Shown here: positions 62,345 through 64,000 of the stretch, in pieces | Position numbering within the stretch: the first letter of the stretch is position 1 | Layout of the letters: each line of letters opens with the position of its first letter | Assembly (NCBI RefSeq): GCF_000211855.2 | Contig: NC_015638.1 | Coordinates: 806,001 to 870,000 of the forward strand | Origin: Lacinutrix sp. 5H-3-7-4 | GTDB lineage: Bacteria; Bacteroidota; Bacteroidia; Flavobacteriales; Flavobacteriaceae | Reading direction: 5' to 3' | DNA: 64,000 nucleotides | Notes under the pieces: generated by a model | What the model saw: only the letters and a program-made list of their open reading frames with translations | Database searches by the model: none | What the model was told of the DNA's origin: nothing | Program-made: the position numbers and the translations under genes

Positions 62345-63286
62345 ATGCCAAATACTAAGCCAGACGCAAAAATTTTTTCAATTACGCAAAGTAAAACTTT
62401 AGCCGAAAAAATTGCCGCGGCATATGGTGCTAAATTAGGTAATGTAATTACATCTACTTATAGCGATGGTGAATTTCAACCATCTTACGAAGAATCTATA
62501 CGTGGAACAAGAGTTTTTATTATTGGGTCTACAAATCCAAGTTCAGAAAACTTAATGGAAATGTTATTAATGTTAGATGCTGCCAAACGTGCTTCTGCTA
62601 GACATATTACAGCAGTTTTACCTTATTTTGGATGGGCAAGACAAGATAGAAAAGACAAACCTAGAGTTCCTATTGCAGCAAAATTAGTTGCAAAAATGCT
62701 TGAAACAGCTGGAGCAACTAGAATTATAACTATGGATTTGCATGCAGATCAAATTCAAGGGTTCTTTGAAAAACCAGTAGATCATTTATTTGCTTCTACA
62801 GTATTTTTACCATACTTAAAAGAGTTAAATCTTGATAATTTAACTATTGCTTCTCCAGACATGGGAGGAAGTAAAAGAGCTTATGCTTACTCTAAGGCAA
62901 TGGAAAGTGATGTTGTTATATGTTACAAGCAACGTGCTAAAGCCAATGTAATTTCTCACATGGAATTAATTGGTGATGTTACTGGAAAAAATGTAGTTTT
63001 AGTAGATGATATGGTTGATACTGCTGGAACTTTAACCAAAGCTGCAGATTTAATGATGGAGCGTGGCGCAAAAAGTGTTAGAGCTATTTGTACACATCCT
63101 ATTTTATCTGGTAATGCTTACGAAAGATTAGAAAATTCTAAATTAGAAGAATTAATTGTAACAGATTCAATTCCTCTAAAAAGAGAAAGTAAAAAAATTA
63201 GAGTTATAAGCTGTGCAAATTTATTTGCAGAAGTAATGCATAATGTACATTTTAACAAATCTATAAGCTCTAAATTTTTAATGTAG
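62345..63286 (+). CDS. prs: Ribose-phosphate pyrophosphokinase (PRPP synthetase)
   Basis: A 313-residue enzyme forming PRPP from ribose 5-phosphate and ATP. It shows the ATP-loop YFGWARQDRKDKPRVPIAAK, the divalent-cation site MDLHADQIQGFF and the PRPP-binding loop VLVDDMVDTAGTLTKAA. The length matches class I bacterial enzymes. It is followed by rplY after 49 bases, an adjacency common in bacteria. Confidence 0.98.
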   Translation: MPNTKPDAKIFSITQSKTLAEKIAAAYGAKLGNVITSTYSDGEFQPSYEESIRGTRVFIIGSTNPSSENLMEMLLMLDAAKRASARHITAVLPYFGWARQDRKDKPRVPIAAKLVAKMLETAGATRIITMDLHADQIQGFFEKPVDHLFASTVFLPYLKELNLDNLTIASPDMGGSKRAYAYSKAMESDVVICYKQRAKANVISHMELIGDVTGKNVVLVDDMVDTAGTLTKAADLMMERGAKSVRAICTHPILSGNAYERLENSKLEELIVTDSIPLKRESKKIRVISCANLFAEVMHNVHFNKSISSKFLM

Positions 63287-63335
63287 TTAATAACTACCAA
63301 CAATGTATATTAATAATTAAATATAAATAACAACA

Positions 63336-63968
63336 ATGAAATCAATTACAATCAACGGATCTCAAAGAGAAAGCGTGGGCAAGAAATCAACAAAAGCCTT
63401 ACGTAATGCTGGTCAGGTTCCTTGCGTATTATACGGAGGAGACAAGGCAGTGCATTTCTCGGCAGCTGAATTAGCATTCTCTAAACTGGTGTATACACCT
63501 AATGCGCATACAGTTGTAATCGAATTAGAAGGTGGTGATACTTATAATGCAATCTTACAAGACATTCAATTTCATCCTGTAACAGATAGAATTTTACACA
63601 TAGATTTCTACCAAGTATTCGAGGATAAAGAAATTACTATGGATATTCCTGTAAGATATATTGGTAACCCAAGAGGTGTAAGAAATGGTGGTGTTTTACG
63701 TAAAAACAAACGTAGCCTTAGAGTTAAAGCTTTACCAGGAAACTTACCAGATTACATAGATGCTGATATTGAAAACCTTAAAATTGGAAACAAACTTTAC
63801 ATCACTAAATTAGAGTCTGAAGACTACACATTCATGCACCCAGATAACACTGTTGTATGTTTAGTAAGACGTTCTAGAGCTGCTGTAGTAGAAGATGATG
63901 AAGATGATGAAGATGCAGATGATGTACCAGCAACAGAAACTGACGATGTAGCTGCTGTAAAAGAATAA
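63336..63968 (+). CDS. rplY: 50S ribosomal protein L25, CTC form
   Basis: A 210-residue 5S rRNA-binding ribosomal protein with the N-terminal L25 domain ([20 protein letters not shown]) and the C-terminal TL5/CTC beta domain ([20 protein letters not shown]). It ends in an acidic tail of alternating Asp/Glu ([14 protein letters not shown]) usual in this phylum. It directly follows prs. The window ends 32 bases after its stop. Confidence 0.97.
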   Translation: MKSITINGSQRESVGKKSTKALRNAGQVPCVLYGGDKAVHFSAAELAFSKLVYTPNAHTVVIELEGGDTYNAILQDIQFHPVTDRILHIDFYQVFEDKEITMDIPVRYIGNPRGVRNGGVLRKNKRSLRVKALPGNLPDYIDADIENLKIGNKLYITKLESEDYTFMHPDNTVVCLVRRSRAAVVEDDEDDEDADDVPATETDDVAAVKE

Positions 63969-64000
63969 ACAACTTATTCTGAATAAATAAAAAAAAGCAT

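Overview
The window looks like a chromosomal segment from a marine-type member of Flavobacteriaceae (Bacteroidetes). The evidence is very low GC, start regions without clear Shine-Dalgarno sequences, promoters of the Bacteroidetes form TTG-N19-TAnnTTTG, a SusC/SusD pair, CarboxypepD_reg-type TonB receptors, a secreted peptidase with a type IX secretion sorting domain, and a CTC-type L25. I found no insertion sequence, prophage, CRISPR array or rRNA operon. There is one tRNA (Leu, CAA).

Layout. 1-1550: asparaginase (cut by the window edge) and TatD. 1614-4558: an ECF sigma factor with a membrane TPR partner, divergent from two secreted proteins. 4689-11248: an unusual envelope-spanning operon (mini membrane peptide, PKD/beta-barrel outer-membrane protein, periplasmic TPR-CHAT protease, retropepsin-like protease, NarL-type regulator), followed by a non-coding stretch with two near-identical regulatory modules. 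11337-17852: 2-oxoglutarate dehydrogenase E2 and E1, a nonsense-mutated outer-membrane gene and a prenyl synthase. 17978-24609: TetR-controlled TolC/adaptor/RND efflux operon. 24680-28954: SusD/SusC. 29174-40867: housekeeping (aspS, tadA, dxs, dgt), a ClC channel, an M36 peptidase and small unknowns. 41071-48304: a probable phosphate-starvation locus (beta-helix lipoprotein, TonB receptor, MORN-like protein, Pit-PhoU transporter) with Pho-box-like arrays. 48452-54000: OmpA lipoprotein and class Ia ribonucleotide reductase. 54477-57171: LytTR regulator and TPR histidine kinase. 57173-63968: DUF3109, MarC, a short FAD protein, S41 protease, dCMP deaminase, HupE, tRNA-Leu, prs, rplY.

The main candidate for an undescribed system is 1614-11248. 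Two promoter copies (3001-3037 and 4632-4668) share GGTAACAA-N13-TTGATATAA with identical spacing. One lies beside the ECF sigma gene and the other in front of the CHAT operon, so the sigma factor probably drives both. The operon encodes parts that would sit successively in the outer membrane, periplasm/inner membrane and cytoplasm, and ends in a NarL-type response regulator with no partner kinase. Just downstream, two modules each carry a 7-2-7 palindrome (the geometry of NarL-family sites) exactly 23 bases upstream of a TAnnTTTA promoter element, then a short transcript ending in a hairpin. The wiring from sigma factor to protease cascade to regulator to small RNAs is inference; the parts and the spacing are visible in the sequence.

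A second regulatory observation is an 11-base-phased run of TTAACnT heptamers ahead of the beta-helix/TonB genes and ahead of the Pit-PhoU gene, which matches Pho-box geometry and the function of the transporter.
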